Positions 8,429 through 17,202 of a stretch of DNA of 64,000 nt are shown in pieces. Numbering within the stretch: the first letter of the stretch is position 1; the number at the start of each line of letters is the position of its first letter. Source of the DNA: JAFCUW01 sp049897565 (GTDB lineage Bacteria > Pseudomonadota > Gammaproteobacteria > Burkholderiales > Burkholderiaceae_D); assembly GCF_049897565.1 (NCBI RefSeq), contig NZ_JAFCWM010000023.1, forward strand, positions 1 through 64,000. The letters are read 5' to 3'. Made by a program: the position numbers and the translations under genes. The notes beneath the pieces are model-generated. The model saw nothing but the letters and a program-made list of their open reading frames with translations, searched no databases and was not told the origin of the DNA.

Positions 8429-8752
8429 TCAGGCGCCGTAAGCCGCCGACAGCTTGCGCGAGGCGCCACTGCTGTTGATCAGGGCCGACAGTTCGGCCAT
8501 CCACGGCGTCGTCAGGTTGCGGATTTCGCGGTCGTGGGCGAGGATCTGATGAATGATCTCGACCTTGCGGGCGCGGATCGGGCCGGACAGGGCGGCGACC
8601 GGTTCGCCGGCCTTGAGCGTCTGCACGTGGCTGGCGCAATCGGTCTCGAGGGCAGCGAGGTTTTCCCAGTCGCGCGACTGCGCCGCCAGCAGCATCTTGC
8701 CGGTCAGTTCGTTGACGGTTTCGTAAAGCGAGATGACTTGTTCGCTGTTCAT
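8429..8752 (-). CDS. fliT: Flagellar export chaperone FliT
   Basis: 107-residue, mostly helical protein of FliT type (start MNSEQVISLYETVNELTGKM). FliT binds the filament cap FliD before export and in enterics also modulates FlhDC. It begins 3 bases after the fliS stop, in the conserved fliD-fliS-fliT order. Identification rests mainly on position, size and the N-terminal helix; sequence conservation in this family is low. Confidence 0.78.
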   Translation of the reverse strand: MNSEQVISLYETVNELTGKMLLAAQSRDWENLAALETDCASHVQTLKAGEPVAALSGPIRARKVEIIHQILAHDREIRNLTTPWMAELSALINSSGASRKLSAAYGA

Positions 8753-8755
8753 GAT

Positions 8756-9235
8756 TTACCCTGCAATGGAAAACGATGCGGTGCGCGGCGCCAGGCTGTC
8801 GTACGCGGCGCGCGGCGGTTCGATGGCGGCTGCAGCTGGCTTGGCGGCGGCGCCGATGGCGTCCCACGCGCCCTTCAGGTCGAGCAGCAAGGTCTGCACT
8901 TCCTCGAGAATTTCCGGCTTGTTGCTGACGTTGGCCATCAGCAGGCGCCGGCCCATGTAGTCGTACAGCGAGTCGAGGCTCTCGGCGATCTGGCCGCCGG
9001 CCTGCTTGTCGAGGCTGGCGCGCAGGCCGTTCTCGATGATCAGGATGGCTTTCGATATGGCCATGCCTTTCTTCTGGATCTCGCCCGCTTTCATGTGCGC
9101 GTGGCCGGCGCGCACTGCCACCAGCGCGCCTTCGAACAGCATCACGATCAGCTGGTGCGGGCTGGAAGCGACGACGCCGGTTTCGAGGCCGACCTTGGCG
9201 TAGCTGTTTGCCCCTCTTTGTGACGTTCCAAACAT
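8756..9235 (-). CDS. fliS: Flagellin export chaperone FliS
   Basis: 159 residues with the FliS signature (YAKVGLETGVVASSPHQLIVMLFEGAL and later IIENGLRASLD...GGQIAESLDSLYDYMGRRL). It binds the C-terminal region of flagellin in the cytoplasm and prevents premature polymerisation. An Ala/Pro-rich tail of about 30 residues extends the core. Second gene of the fliD operon, 34 bases after fliD. Confidence 0.92.
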   Translation of the reverse strand: MFGTSQRGANSYAKVGLETGVVASSPHQLIVMLFEGALVAVRAGHAHMKAGEIQKKGMAISKAILIIENGLRASLDKQAGGQIAESLDSLYDYMGRRLLMANVSNKPEILEEVQTLLLDLKGAWDAIGAAAKPAAAAIEPPRAAYDSLAPRTASFSIAG

Positions 9236-9269
9236 GGATGCTCCCTCCTAAATATATTTCGACTGATTA

Positions 9270-10811
9270 CTACCGATTGTTCAGGTTGCTAATTGCCGTC
9301 AGCTGCTGCGCCAGGTAAGTGCTGGTGTTGTTCATGCTGCTCAGCGACAGGTCGAGCGCGGTAAACTGCGCACGGTAGCGTTTTTCAACTGTGACCATGC
9401 GCGCATTGAACTCCGTTTCGCGCTTGGTGATGTTGCGGATCGATTCGCTGATGCCGTCGGTACGCGATGCCAGCGGACCGCCCACCGCCAACAGGGAGCT
9501 GGCGAGTTTCTCGAACTGGGCCGCATAGCCGGTCGTGGCGGGCTTGGCGGTGTCGCCGGTGCCGTTGGCCGGCACGGCGGCAAACAGGCCGGCGAAGTCG
9601 TCGAAATTGCTCGCCAGTGCCTTGTTGAGCTTGGCGCTGTCGAGCGCCAGCGTGCCGTCTTTTTGCACCGTCACGCCCACTTCCGACAGGCGCGTCAAGC
9701 CGCCCTCGCCGGGAATTGCCGCCGCCAGCACGCCGCGCACCTGGGTCTGGATGGCGCGAACGCTCGCTTCACCGTTCAGGATGGCCGCTGTCTTGGTGGT
9801 CGGGTTGTAGGCCATCGCGTCGCGCAGCGTCTGGCTGATGTCGTTGTAGGCCTTGACGAAGGACGTCACCGCGGTCGACACGGCGCCGGTGTCGCGCACC
9901 ACGTTCAGCGCGGTGGTGGTGCCGACGTTGGTCTTGAGCAGGTTCAAGGTGACCCCGGTGACGACGTCGTCGACCGTGTTGGACGGTTTTGACACGTCGA
10001 TGCCGTCGAGCTTGAACTTGGCGTCGACGGCGGTGCCGGTCTCCCTCATCGCCTTGGCCGGATCCATCGGATCGTGGGTCAGCAGGGCCGACAGCAGCGG
10101 GCTGCCGGCCGGGTCGGCGTCGACCACCGAGATCTTCATGCTGCTCGCCTGGCCGGTGCTGTTTTGCGTCAGGGTCAGGCGGTACGGCGTGGCGCTGCCG
10201 TCGTTGACGATGGCGGCGGTGACGCCGATGCCGGCCTTGTTGATGGCGTCGCGGATATCGGCCAGCGAACTGCCGCCGTCGATGGTGACGCTCTTGGTGG
10301 TGCCGGCGCCGGGCGTAAAAGCGGTCGCGTCGATGTACTTGCCGTCGGCGCCTAGGGTGGCCGGGCCGGGCTTGCCATCGGCGCCGAGGGGCCCGACAAT
10401 GGTGCCGAGGTCGAACTTGATGACGCCCTTGCCGAGCGCGACGGTGTCGCTGCCGGTGCCGTCGACGACCAGTTTCTGCGCCTTGGCCAGCTGGCTCACT
10501 TCGAGCGCATAGGTACCGGGGGCGGCGGCAGTGGTGGAGGTAACGGAGGCGATCGTGGTGTCGATCAGGGAGCTTTTGGTGCCCTGGAACTTGCTGACCT
10601 CAGACAGCGCGCGCACCGAGCTCTGGAACTGCGACAGGGCGCCTTTGAGCGTGCCGAAGCCGGTCAGCTTCATCTGGTAGCTGGTCTCCTGCTTGATCAT
10701 GCGGGCGAGCGGCTGGCGCTCGACGGACATCAGCTTCGTGACGATGCCCTCGATGTCCATGGATGAACCGATGCCAGAAAGAGATCCCGCCACTGTTGCC
10801 CCCTGCTTCAA
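9270..10811 (-). CDS. fliD: Flagellar filament cap protein FliD
   Basis: 513 residues with the FliD N-terminal domain (SGIGSSMDIEGIVTKLMSVERQPLARM), a central flagellin-IN type segment (about 165-215) and the C-terminal FliD domain ending in a coiled coil (STYLAQQLTAISNLNNR). It forms the cap at which exported flagellin assembles. It heads the fliDST operon and has its own sigma28 promoter at 10829-10855. The 25-residue N-terminal stretch before the conserved core is short, so ATG 10811 is credible. Confidence 0.92.
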   Translation of the reverse strand: MKQGATVAGSLSGIGSSMDIEGIVTKLMSVERQPLARMIKQETSYQMKLTGFGTLKGALSQFQSSVRALSEVSKFQGTKSSLIDTTIASVTSTTAAAPGTYALEVSQLAKAQKLVVDGTGSDTVALGKGVIKFDLGTIVGPLGADGKPGPATLGADGKYIDATAFTPGAGTTKSVTIDGGSSLADIRDAINKAGIGVTAAIVNDGSATPYRLTLTQNSTGQASSMKISVVDADPAGSPLLSALLTHDPMDPAKAMRETGTAVDAKFKLDGIDVSKPSNTVDDVVTGVTLNLLKTNVGTTTALNVVRDTGAVSTAVTSFVKAYNDISQTLRDAMAYNPTTKTAAILNGEASVRAIQTQVRGVLAAAIPGEGGLTRLSEVGVTVQKDGTLALDSAKLNKALASNFDDFAGLFAAVPANGTGDTAKPATTGYAAQFEKLASSLLAVGGPLASRTDGISESIRNITKRETEFNARMVTVEKRYRAQFTALDLSLSSMNNTSTYLAQQLTAISNLNNR

Positions 10812-10828
10812 AAGTTAAATATACGTTG

Positions 10829-10855
10829 TTAACGGCCCAAGCCAACTGGACTTTA
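10829..10855 (-). promoter_or_regulatory. Sigma28 (FliA) promoter of fliD operon
   Basis: On the minus strand, -35 TAAAGTCC (10848-10855), an 11-base spacer and -10 GCCGTTAA (10829-10836). The flagellar class III consensus is TAAAGTTT-N11-GCCGATAA, so there are two mismatches in the -35 element and one in the -10. It lies just 18 bases upstream of the fliD ATG. Confidence 0.82.
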
Positions 10856-10901
10856 GAGGGACGATCACCTGTCTATTCTGGAACTACACAGCTGGCGCCA
10901 C

Positions 10902-11261
10902 TCAGGCGCTTTGCTTGACGAGCAGGCTTTGCAGGCGGTCGAGCGCCTTCGCAATTTCCAGTGCTTCCTCGGTCGGCATCTGGCGGATCACTTCCTGGGT
11001 GCTCTTGTCGACCACCTTGACGATGGTGCGGTCGCTGTCGTCGTCGACCGAGAACTCGAGGTCCTGCGAGCGTTCCTTCAGCGCGTGGTTGATGCTCTTG
11101 AGTGCGTGCGAGACTTCGTCTTCCGTTGCCGTCGCCGCTGGTTGCTTGGCGGCCATTACAGTTTGGGTCGGCGCCGCGTCGTTGCGCGCGGCGATGGCCG
11201 CGCTCTTGTCGGCGGGCGGCGTTGGTGGCGCCGCTGCGCTCGTTTGTGGACGGATTTCCAT
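10902..11261 (-). CDS. flaG: FlaG family flagellar protein
   Basis: 119 residues. A disordered Ala/Pro/Thr-rich N-terminal half is followed by the conserved FlaG domain (about 50-115: LEFSVDDDSDRTIVKVVDKSTQEVIRQMPTEEAL core). FlaG proteins influence filament length in several polar flagellates. It sits between fliC and fliD as usual. A Shine-Dalgarno AAGGA precedes the ATG. The fliC terminator lies only 18-50 bases upstream, so expression depends on read-through or on a promoter I could not see. Confidence 0.85.
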   Translation of the reverse strand: MEIRPQTSAAAPPTPPADKSAAIAARNDAAPTQTVMAAKQPAATATEDEVSHALKSINHALKERSQDLEFSVDDDSDRTIVKVVDKSTQEVIRQMPTEEALEIAKALDRLQSLLVKQSA

Positions 11262-11278
11262 GCTAATTCCTTAAACGG

Positions 11279-11311
11279 AAAAAACCCGGCCGGGAGAACC
11301 GGACCGGGTTT
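11279..11311 (-). terminator. Intrinsic terminator after fliC
   Basis: Minus-strand hairpin with outer arms AAACCCGG / CCGGGTTT (11304-11311 and 11282-11289) followed by a run of T (11279-11284). It lies 25 bases after the fliC stop. Confidence 0.82.
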
Positions 11312-11335
11312 CGTGTTGCGGTGAAGACTTGTTGA

Positions 11336-13264
11336 TTAACCGCGCAGCAGGGCCAGCACGCCGTTTGGCAGCGAGTTAGCCTGTGCCAGCATGGCGGTAC
11401 CAGCTTGTTGCAGGATCTGGCCGCGCGTCAGCGAAGCGGTTTCCTTGGCGAAGTCGGTATCTTGAATCCGGCTACGCGAAGCCGACAAGTTTTCCGACGA
11501 CGTTTGCAGGCTCGATACGACCGAAGCGAAACGGTTCTGGTAAGCACCCAGCGAAGCGCGGGAAGTGCCGACCGTGGCCAGCGCGCCGTCGATGGCCGAG
11601 ATGGCCTTGGCAGCGTTGGCGGAGGTCAGTACATCCATGCTCGACAGGCTCGACACCGACGATGTCGTCGTTGCTGCGACTACGCCGCCGGCTGCTGCCA
11701 GGCCAGCTTTGGCCAGGTTCGCGCCGCCGTAGACGATGCCGCTTGCGCTGCTGCTGCTCAGGGTGACGGTACCGTGGTTCGCTTTTGCGACGCCGACGGC
11801 GACGCCGGTGCCCGTACCGGCCGTGGTGCTGACAGCAGCGCCGCCGTAGGCGATGTTAGCCTGGCTGGCGAAGCCGCCCGAAGGGGTACCGACAGCGACG
11901 GCGGAGCCGGCGGCGTTGGACGATTCGATCTTGACTGCCGATGCGGTGCCGTCGAGCTTGGTGATTTTGAGGTCACCGCCAGCGACGGTGCCGCTGACGC
12001 TGTGGGTAGCCGAGTTGGCGGTGGCGAACGAATCGACGCCTGCCTGCACCGTTGCAGCGGTGATGCCGGTGCCGACGGCGGTCGATGCGAGCAGCGATTG
12101 GCCATCGACGCTGATCGAGAACTTATCGGTCGCGGTAGTGGAGCTCAGTGCAGTGTAGGCGCCGAACGCTACTTCGGTCGTCTCGGTGCCGCCCTTGGTG
12201 CCGACAGCGGCGGTAGCCAGGCCAGTCTGGGCCAGGAACGCGGTCTTGTCGGTCGCGACGGCGGCGGTGCTTGCTGCAGTGCCGTTCAGGCCGATGCTGA
12301 TGTCGCGGCCATCGGAAGCGGTCAGGGTCAGCGCGCCGGTGGTGGCGTTGGCCGACGCGGTCACGCCGGTCTGGGTAGCGATCTTGTTGATGGCCGCCGC
12401 AACGTTGGCGCCCTGGCCGGCTGCGGTTGCGCCGCCGCTGACTGCGCCGACGTTGACGCCGTTGATGCTGAACGTATCGGCGGCGATGGCACCGGTGGTG
12501 GCGCCGAAGGTCGTCGCCGAGCTGCCGGACACCTTGTTCACGTCAGCCGATGCGGTCACGCCGCTGTCGGCCGAGATCTTGTTGATCGCTGCTGCGATCG
12601 AGGAGGCGCTCGAGGCGCTTTGGCCTGGTGCTGCACCCATCGCCGACGCGCCGACCTGGAAGCCGTTCAGGGTCATGTCGCCGGCTGACAGAGCGCCGGT
12701 GGTTGCGCCGCTGCTGATCTTGGCATCGAAGCTGGTGCCCACGCCGCCCAGTTGGGAAGTACGTGCGCTGGAAATCGACTCGATCGTGATGCGGTCGTTG
12801 CTGGTGTTGTTGGCGCCGATCTGGAAGTCCTGCGACGAGAACGAACCGTCGAGCAGTTTGACGCCGTTGAACGACGAGTTCTGTGCGACGCGGTCGATTT
12901 CAGCTGCCAGCGACTGGACTTCGCCGTTCAGTGCTGCGCGGTCCGATGCCGAGTTGGTGCCGTTCGAAGCCTGCACAGCCAGCTCACGCATACGCTGCAA
13001 GTTGGTACCGATCTGAGCCAGGTCGCCCTCGGCCGTTTGAGCCAGCGAGATACCGTCGTTGGCGTTACGAGCTGCCTGGTCGGAACCGTTGATCTGCGAC
13101 GTCATACGCTCCGAAATTGCCAGACCGGCGGCGTCGTCTTTTGCGCTGTTGATACGCAGACCGGACGACAGACGCTGCAGCGAAGTCGTGAGAGCGGTTT
13201 GCGACGAATTCAGGTTACGTTGCGAATTCAGCGAAGCGATGTTGGTGTTAATAAATGCAGCCAT
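11336..13264 (-). CDS. fliC: Flagellin FliC (large form)
   Basis: 642 residues. The conserved N-terminal D0/D1 region (about 1-170) starts MAAFINTNIASLNSQRNLN, and the C-terminal D1/D0 region (about 560-642) ends in LAQANSLPNGVLALLRG. The middle (about 180-550) is a Gly/Ala/Ser/Thr-rich surface region with at least two flagellin-IN-like repeats (FSINGVNVGAVSG...AAINKI and MTLNGFQVGASA...AAINKI). It is larger than many betaproteobacterial flagellins because of this region. A GGAGA Shine-Dalgarno precedes the ATG. It is transcribed from the sigma28 promoter at 13452-13478 with a leader of about 180 bases. Only one flagellin gene is in the window. Confidence 0.95.
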   Translation of the reverse strand: MAAFINTNIASLNSQRNLNSSQTALTTSLQRLSSGLRINSAKDDAAGLAISERMTSQINGSDQAARNANDGISLAQTAEGDLAQIGTNLQRMRELAVQASNGTNSASDRAALNGEVQSLAAEIDRVAQNSSFNGVKLLDGSFSSQDFQIGANNTSNDRITIESISSARTSQLGGVGTSFDAKISSGATTGALSAGDMTLNGFQVGASAMGAAPGQSASSASSIAAAINKISADSGVTASADVNKVSGSSATTFGATTGAIAADTFSINGVNVGAVSGGATAAGQGANVAAAINKIATQTGVTASANATTGALTLTASDGRDISIGLNGTAASTAAVATDKTAFLAQTGLATAAVGTKGGTETTEVAFGAYTALSSTTATDKFSISVDGQSLLASTAVGTGITAATVQAGVDSFATANSATHSVSGTVAGGDLKITKLDGTASAVKIESSNAAGSAVAVGTPSGGFASQANIAYGGAAVSTTAGTGTGVAVGVAKANHGTVTLSSSSASGIVYGGANLAKAGLAAAGGVVAATTTSSVSSLSSMDVLTSANAAKAISAIDGALATVGTSRASLGAYQNRFASVVSSLQTSSENLSASRSRIQDTDFAKETASLTRGQILQQAGTAMLAQANSLPNGVLALLRG

Positions 13265-13451
13265 TTTAATTCTCCAAACTGGGTAATTCCGGGGTGGGCT
13301 ACGTGCCGCGTCTTACTTTGGTCTGCCTCGCTGTTCCGAGACAATCAAACCGCAGTTGAATCTGGTAACGTCGCTCCCCTCAAAAAGTTGATAGGAGAAA
13401 ACAATAATAAATCTGTGGTTTCACTCTCAGCTTTGGCAAATCCGGTGCGCT

Positions 13452-13478
13452 TAAACGACAGCGAAAAGGTGAACTTTA
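13452..13478 (-). promoter_or_regulatory. Sigma28 (FliA) promoter of fliC
   Basis: On the minus strand, -35 TAAAGTTC (13471-13478), an 11-base spacer and -10-like GTCGTTTA (13452-13459), compared with TAAAGTTT-N11-GCCGATAA. The -35 is near perfect; the -10 matches 5 of 8. It gives a long untranslated leader to fliC. The remaining intergenic DNA (13479-13706) is AT-richer than its surroundings and shows no gene. Confidence 0.65.
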
Positions 13479-13706
13479 GGGCGAAATTAATTTTATTTTG
13501 TGTCGCCGGGGCCGACGTTTTGTTATCGTTTTACTCACGAATTTGACAGTCTCGGCAGCGCGTGGCGGCGTCTGTTATTTCGCCGACAACGGAACCGCGG
13601 TCAGCGCGAGGCGTGATACCGAGGCAACAGAGGTGACGTGAAGTTCAGGGAGGGAATCGGGATGCGGGCCCTGCGTCCGCTCGAACGCAGGCTTGTACTG
13701 AGGATA

Positions 13707-15290
13707 TTACTCGGCGACGATGACGCGGTTCTTGCCGCTCTTCTTGGCCTGGTACATCGCCTTGTCGGCGCGCGCCACCAGCGCCGGCTGCGCCTCGTTC
13801 GGGTAGCGCAGCGCCACGCCAGCCGAAAACGTGATCAGCAGCTTCTCGTTCTCGTGCAGGAAGAAATGCTTGGTCAGCTCGCGCTGCAGACGCGTCATCG
13901 TCTGCGCCGCCGCCTCGACCGTGGTCTCCGGCAGCAGGATCAGGAATTCCTCGCCGCCGAAGCGGGCAATCACATCCATCGAGCGCAGCGTTTCCTTGAC
14001 GATCTTGACCAGGTGCTTGAGGGCGCCGTCGCCAGCCAGGTGGCCGTAAGTATCGTTGAGGCGCTTGAAGTCGTCGAGGTCGAGGATGGCCAGGCACAGC
14101 GGCGTGCCGCGGCGGTCCGAGCGCGCCGTTTCGCGCTCGAACACGTCGTCGAGCCCGCGCCGGTTCAGGCTGCCGGTGAGCTGGTCTTCGCGCACCAGCT
14201 CGCTCATGTGGCGCAGCTCCGCCTCCAGCGACACGATGCGCTGCTCGGCTTCCAGCACTTCCTGGCGCGCGGCGATCATGCGGTCGCGCGACTTGAGCGC
14301 CTCGGTCTGCACCAGCCGCGTTTCGCGCAGCACGTCGCCGAGCACCACGTTCAGGTCGTCGATGTTGTCGGCCTTGCTGATCTTTTCGGAGAAGCCGCCA
14401 ATCTTTTCGTGGAAGTCGCCAGTGCTGGCCGCGACCGAGCCGAGCCGGTCGATGAACGTCATCATCATGTTCTTGACGGTCGACTTGACGTCCGACAGGC
14501 TGTGCTTGAGCCGGCTTTGCTTGTAGATCACGTCTTTCAGGCTGCGCGTGGCGTCTTCCAGTGCGCGCTGGTCCATCGGCCCGGAAATGAGCTCCTGCAC
14601 GGCGTCGATCTGGCCGCGCAGCCAGCTGTCGTCATCGAGCAGTTCGCTGACGTTTTCCAGCAGCAGCTTGAACAGGCGCAGCAGCAATTCCTGCTGTTCG
14701 GCGACGTCGCCGCTCTTGATCTCGATCTGGTAGCACAGCTGCTTCAGGCGCACGGCGATTTCGCCCAGGGCTTCGTCGGTGTGCGCCAGCTTGGCGGCGG
14801 CGCCGAGCGATTCCGCCTCGGTCACCAGCGCCGGCATGCCGGTCAGCAGCGAGGCGACGGCGACCGTCAAGGTGCGGCTGAGCAGGTCGCGCAGCTGCTT
14901 CGACTCGGCCGCTTCGGACAGCGGCGCCAGCTCAATCGTACTGGCCTTGCGAAAATGCTTTTCCACCAGCTGCGACAGGCCGCGCGCGTAGCCGTCCCAG
15001 TCGCGCGCCTTGACGGCGCGATTGAAGCGGCGACCGAACTCGGCCAGCTCGCCCGGCGTGTCGGTCAGCTTGCTGGCGAAGTTGCCGAGCACCGTCTCGG
15101 CACCGCTGTCGGCAGGCGCGGGCGGCGCCACCGGCTCGGCGACGATGCCGGCGATCTCGTCATAGATGGCGCGATAGGCGTCCGGCGTCGGCGCGATGCG
15201 GCGCGTGGCCAGGCGACGAAATGCTTCGCGTGCGATGTCGGCGGGATTCTGACCGGGAGCGGCCGGCGGTTTTGCGGGAGGGAGCGACAT
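13707..15290 (-). CDS. Diguanylate cyclase (GGDEF domain)
   Basis: 527 residues. The C-terminal GGDEF domain carries the active-site motif GGEEF at 445-449 and the product-inhibition I-site RxxD (RSMD, 436-439) exactly five residues before it, so it should make c-di-GMP from GTP and be feedback-inhibited. The N-terminal 350 residues are largely helical, with a coiled coil before the GGDEF domain and no recognisable sensor; no transmembrane segment or signal peptide is seen. Alone on the minus strand upstream of the flagellar block, it is a likely source of signal for YcgR. Confidence 0.88.
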   Translation of the reverse strand: MSLPPAKPPAAPGQNPADIAREAFRRLATRRIAPTPDAYRAIYDEIAGIVAEPVAPPAPADSGAETVLGNFASKLTDTPGELAEFGRRFNRAVKARDWDGYARGLSQLVEKHFRKASTIELAPLSEAAESKQLRDLLSRTLTVAVASLLTGMPALVTEAESLGAAAKLAHTDEALGEIAVRLKQLCYQIEIKSGDVAEQQELLLRLFKLLLENVSELLDDDSWLRGQIDAVQELISGPMDQRALEDATRSLKDVIYKQSRLKHSLSDVKSTVKNMMMTFIDRLGSVAASTGDFHEKIGGFSEKISKADNIDDLNVVLGDVLRETRLVQTEALKSRDRMIAARQEVLEAEQRIVSLEAELRHMSELVREDQLTGSLNRRGLDDVFERETARSDRRGTPLCLAILDLDDFKRLNDTYGHLAGDGALKHLVKIVKETLRSMDVIARFGGEEFLILLPETTVEAAAQTMTRLQRELTKHFFLHENEKLLITFSAGVALRYPNEAQPALVARADKAMYQAKKSGKNRVIVAE

Positions 15291-15411
15291 GGCGAAAGCG
15301 GGAACGGCTCGGGTTGGTATCTGATGGCGTAATGATAAGCGCTTTTGCCGACAGGCGAACGTTTAATTAGAAGGCAGAAAACCCATCTTCCCTGACGGCA
15401 TTAAAACCGAC

Positions 15412-16059
15412 TTATTCGATCAGCTGGTTCTTGATCGCATAATGGGTCAGTTCGGCGCTGTTTTTCAACTTCATTTTCACCAAGAGGCGGGCGCGGTATT
15501 CGCTGATGGTCTTCACCGACAGCGACAGTTCCTGGGCGATCGCGCTGACCGTCTTGCCGGAGGCGATCATCGTCAGGGTCTGGTATTCGCGGTCCGACAG
15601 CGCCTCATGCGGCGCGCTGTCGTGGCCGTCGCCGAGCTGGCTGGCCAGCTCCTGCGCCAGCGCCGCGCTGACATACTTCTGGCCGGCGGCGACCTGGCGG
15701 ATCGCCACCACCAGTTCCTGCGGCGCGCTCTGCTTGGTCAGGTAGCCGGCCGCGCCCGCCTTGAGCGAACGGATCGCGTACTGGTCTTCGCGGTGCATCG
15801 ACAGCATCAGCACGGCCATCTCGGGATGCTCTTTCTTGACCTGCTTGAGCACCTCGATGCCGCTGCGGTCGGGCATCGAGATATCGAGCAGCATCACGTG
15901 GCACTTAGCCTTGCGAAATAACTTGATGGCGTCGAGCCCGTTTTCGGCTTCGCCGGCGACGACGATGTCGCGCTGCTCGGCGAGGATCTGCTTCAGGCCC
16001 TCGCGCACGATGGCGTGGTCGTCGGCGATGAAAACGCGGATGGTGGCTTTTTCGGTCAT
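15412..16059 (-). CDS. NarL/FixJ-type response regulator
   Basis: 215 residues: receiver domain (about 7-122) with acidic pocket DDH, phospho-acceptor Asp in MLLDISMPD and conserved Lys in YLTKQS. A LuxR-type helix-turn-helix follows (LSDREYQTLTMIASGKTVSAIAQELSLSVKTISEYRARLLVKM). It is a DNA-binding output regulator of the sensor kinase encoded immediately upstream; the start ATG overlaps the kinase stop (ATGA), so they are co-translated. The start at 16059 is chosen because the longer frame to 16446 lies inside the kinase gene. The target is unknown. Confidence 0.9.
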   Translation of the reverse strand: MTEKATIRVFIADDHAIVREGLKQILAEQRDIVVAGEAENGLDAIKLFRKAKCHVMLLDISMPDRSGIEVLKQVKKEHPEMAVLMLSMHREDQYAIRSLKAGAAGYLTKQSAPQELVVAIRQVAAGQKYVSAALAQELASQLGDGHDSAPHEALSDREYQTLTMIASGKTVSAIAQELSLSVKTISEYRARLLVKMKLKNSAELTHYAIKNQLIE

Positions 16060-17186
16060 TGGGGCGATTCGGTTCCTGGCGAGGCCAGCTTGATCTTGAT
16101 GGCCACAATGGTGCCACCTCCGCGCGTGCGCGACAAGGCCATTGTGCCGCCCAGCGCCAGGGCGCGCTCGCTCATGCCACGCAGGCCGAACGAGCCGGGC
16201 TTGATGCGGTCGGCCGCCTGGACACCGCCACCGTTGTCGCTGATTCTCAGGCAGATGTGATGGCGCAGGCGCGTCAGCGACACCGTCACCCGCGTCGCAT
16301 GGGCATGCTTGGCAATATTGGTCAGCGCTTCCTGGAAAATGCGAAACAGCGCGCTGGCATGGTCGGCGGCCAGGTCGATGTCCTTCTCGTTCGATGTGAA
16401 GCTGCACGGCACGCCGATGTGCTTCTCGAATTCGTTGACTTGCCATTCGAGCGCGGCGACGATGCCGAAGTCGAGCATCGACGGGCGCAGGTCGAGCGAA
16501 ATGCGGTGCACCGCCTCGATCGTGCGGTCGACCAGCGAATCGACGTAGACGGCCTTGTCGGCCAGCTGCGGCTGGTCGGTCGGCAGGCGCTTCGACAACA
16601 TCGCCAGCGCCATCTTGATGGCGGTCAGGTTGCCGCCGAGGTCATCGTGGATTTCGCGCGCGATGCGGGTGCGCTCCTGTTCCTTGACTTCCTCGATGTG
16701 GGCGGTCAGCTCGGCCAGCCGGGCGCGCGAATTGGTCACTTCCAGCTGCGCGGCCTTGCTGGCGGTAATGTTCGTCATGATCCCTTCCCACTGCACGCCG
16801 CCGTCCCGCAACGGCCGCGGGCTCGAGCGCAGGTTGATCCACTTGACGTCCTTCCAGGCGTCGACCCAGATACGGCCTTCCCAGTTCCAGCTAGACATGC
16901 CGGCCGCCGAGGCGTGCATCGAGTCGCTGTAGCCCTTGCGGTCTTCCGGCAGGATCAGGCCGAGGAAAAGCTGCGGCTTTTTCTGCAGCGCCGCCGCGCC
17001 CAGGCCCAGCAGCGCGGCGCAGCCTTCGCTGAGGTAAGGGAAGCTGACGGTGCCGCCGGCGTCCAGCACGAACTGATAGACCAGCCCCGGCGTATTGCTG
17101 ACGATGGCATTGAAGCGTGCCTGGTAGCGGGCCAGCTCTTCGATCAGGTCGGATTCGCGGGCGGACAGCGCGGGCGTGGTGGTCAT
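16056..17186 (-). CDS. PAS-containing NarX/DegS-type sensor histidine kinase
   Basis: 376 residues. One PAS domain (about 20-140; a PAS_3-like WNWEGRIWVDAWKDVKW region) precedes a HisKA_3 phospho-acceptor (ERTRIAREIHDDLGGNLTAIKMAL) and a HATPase domain with N-box EALTNIAKHAHA and G-box motifs DNGGGV and GLRGMSERA. No membrane segment, so it probably senses a cytoplasmic signal. ATG 17186 (MTTTPALSARES) starts the recognisable protein; the longer frame upstream is compositionally unlike it. Partner of the adjacent response regulator by a 4-base overlap. Confidence 0.87.
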   Translation of the reverse strand: MTTTPALSARESDLIEELARYQARFNAIVSNTPGLVYQFVLDAGGTVSFPYLSEGCAALLGLGAAALQKKPQLFLGLILPEDRKGYSDSMHASAAGMSSWNWEGRIWVDAWKDVKWINLRSSPRPLRDGGVQWEGIMTNITASKAAQLEVTNSRARLAELTAHIEEVKEQERTRIAREIHDDLGGNLTAIKMALAMLSKRLPTDQPQLADKAVYVDSLVDRTIEAVHRISLDLRPSMLDFGIVAALEWQVNEFEKHIGVPCSFTSNEKDIDLAADHASALFRIFQEALTNIAKHAHATRVTVSLTRLRHHICLRISDNGGGVQAADRIKPGSFGLRGMSERALALGGTMALSRTRGGGTIVAIKIKLASPGTESPQ

Positions 17187-17202
17187 GGGCAGATGCACAG
17201 GT

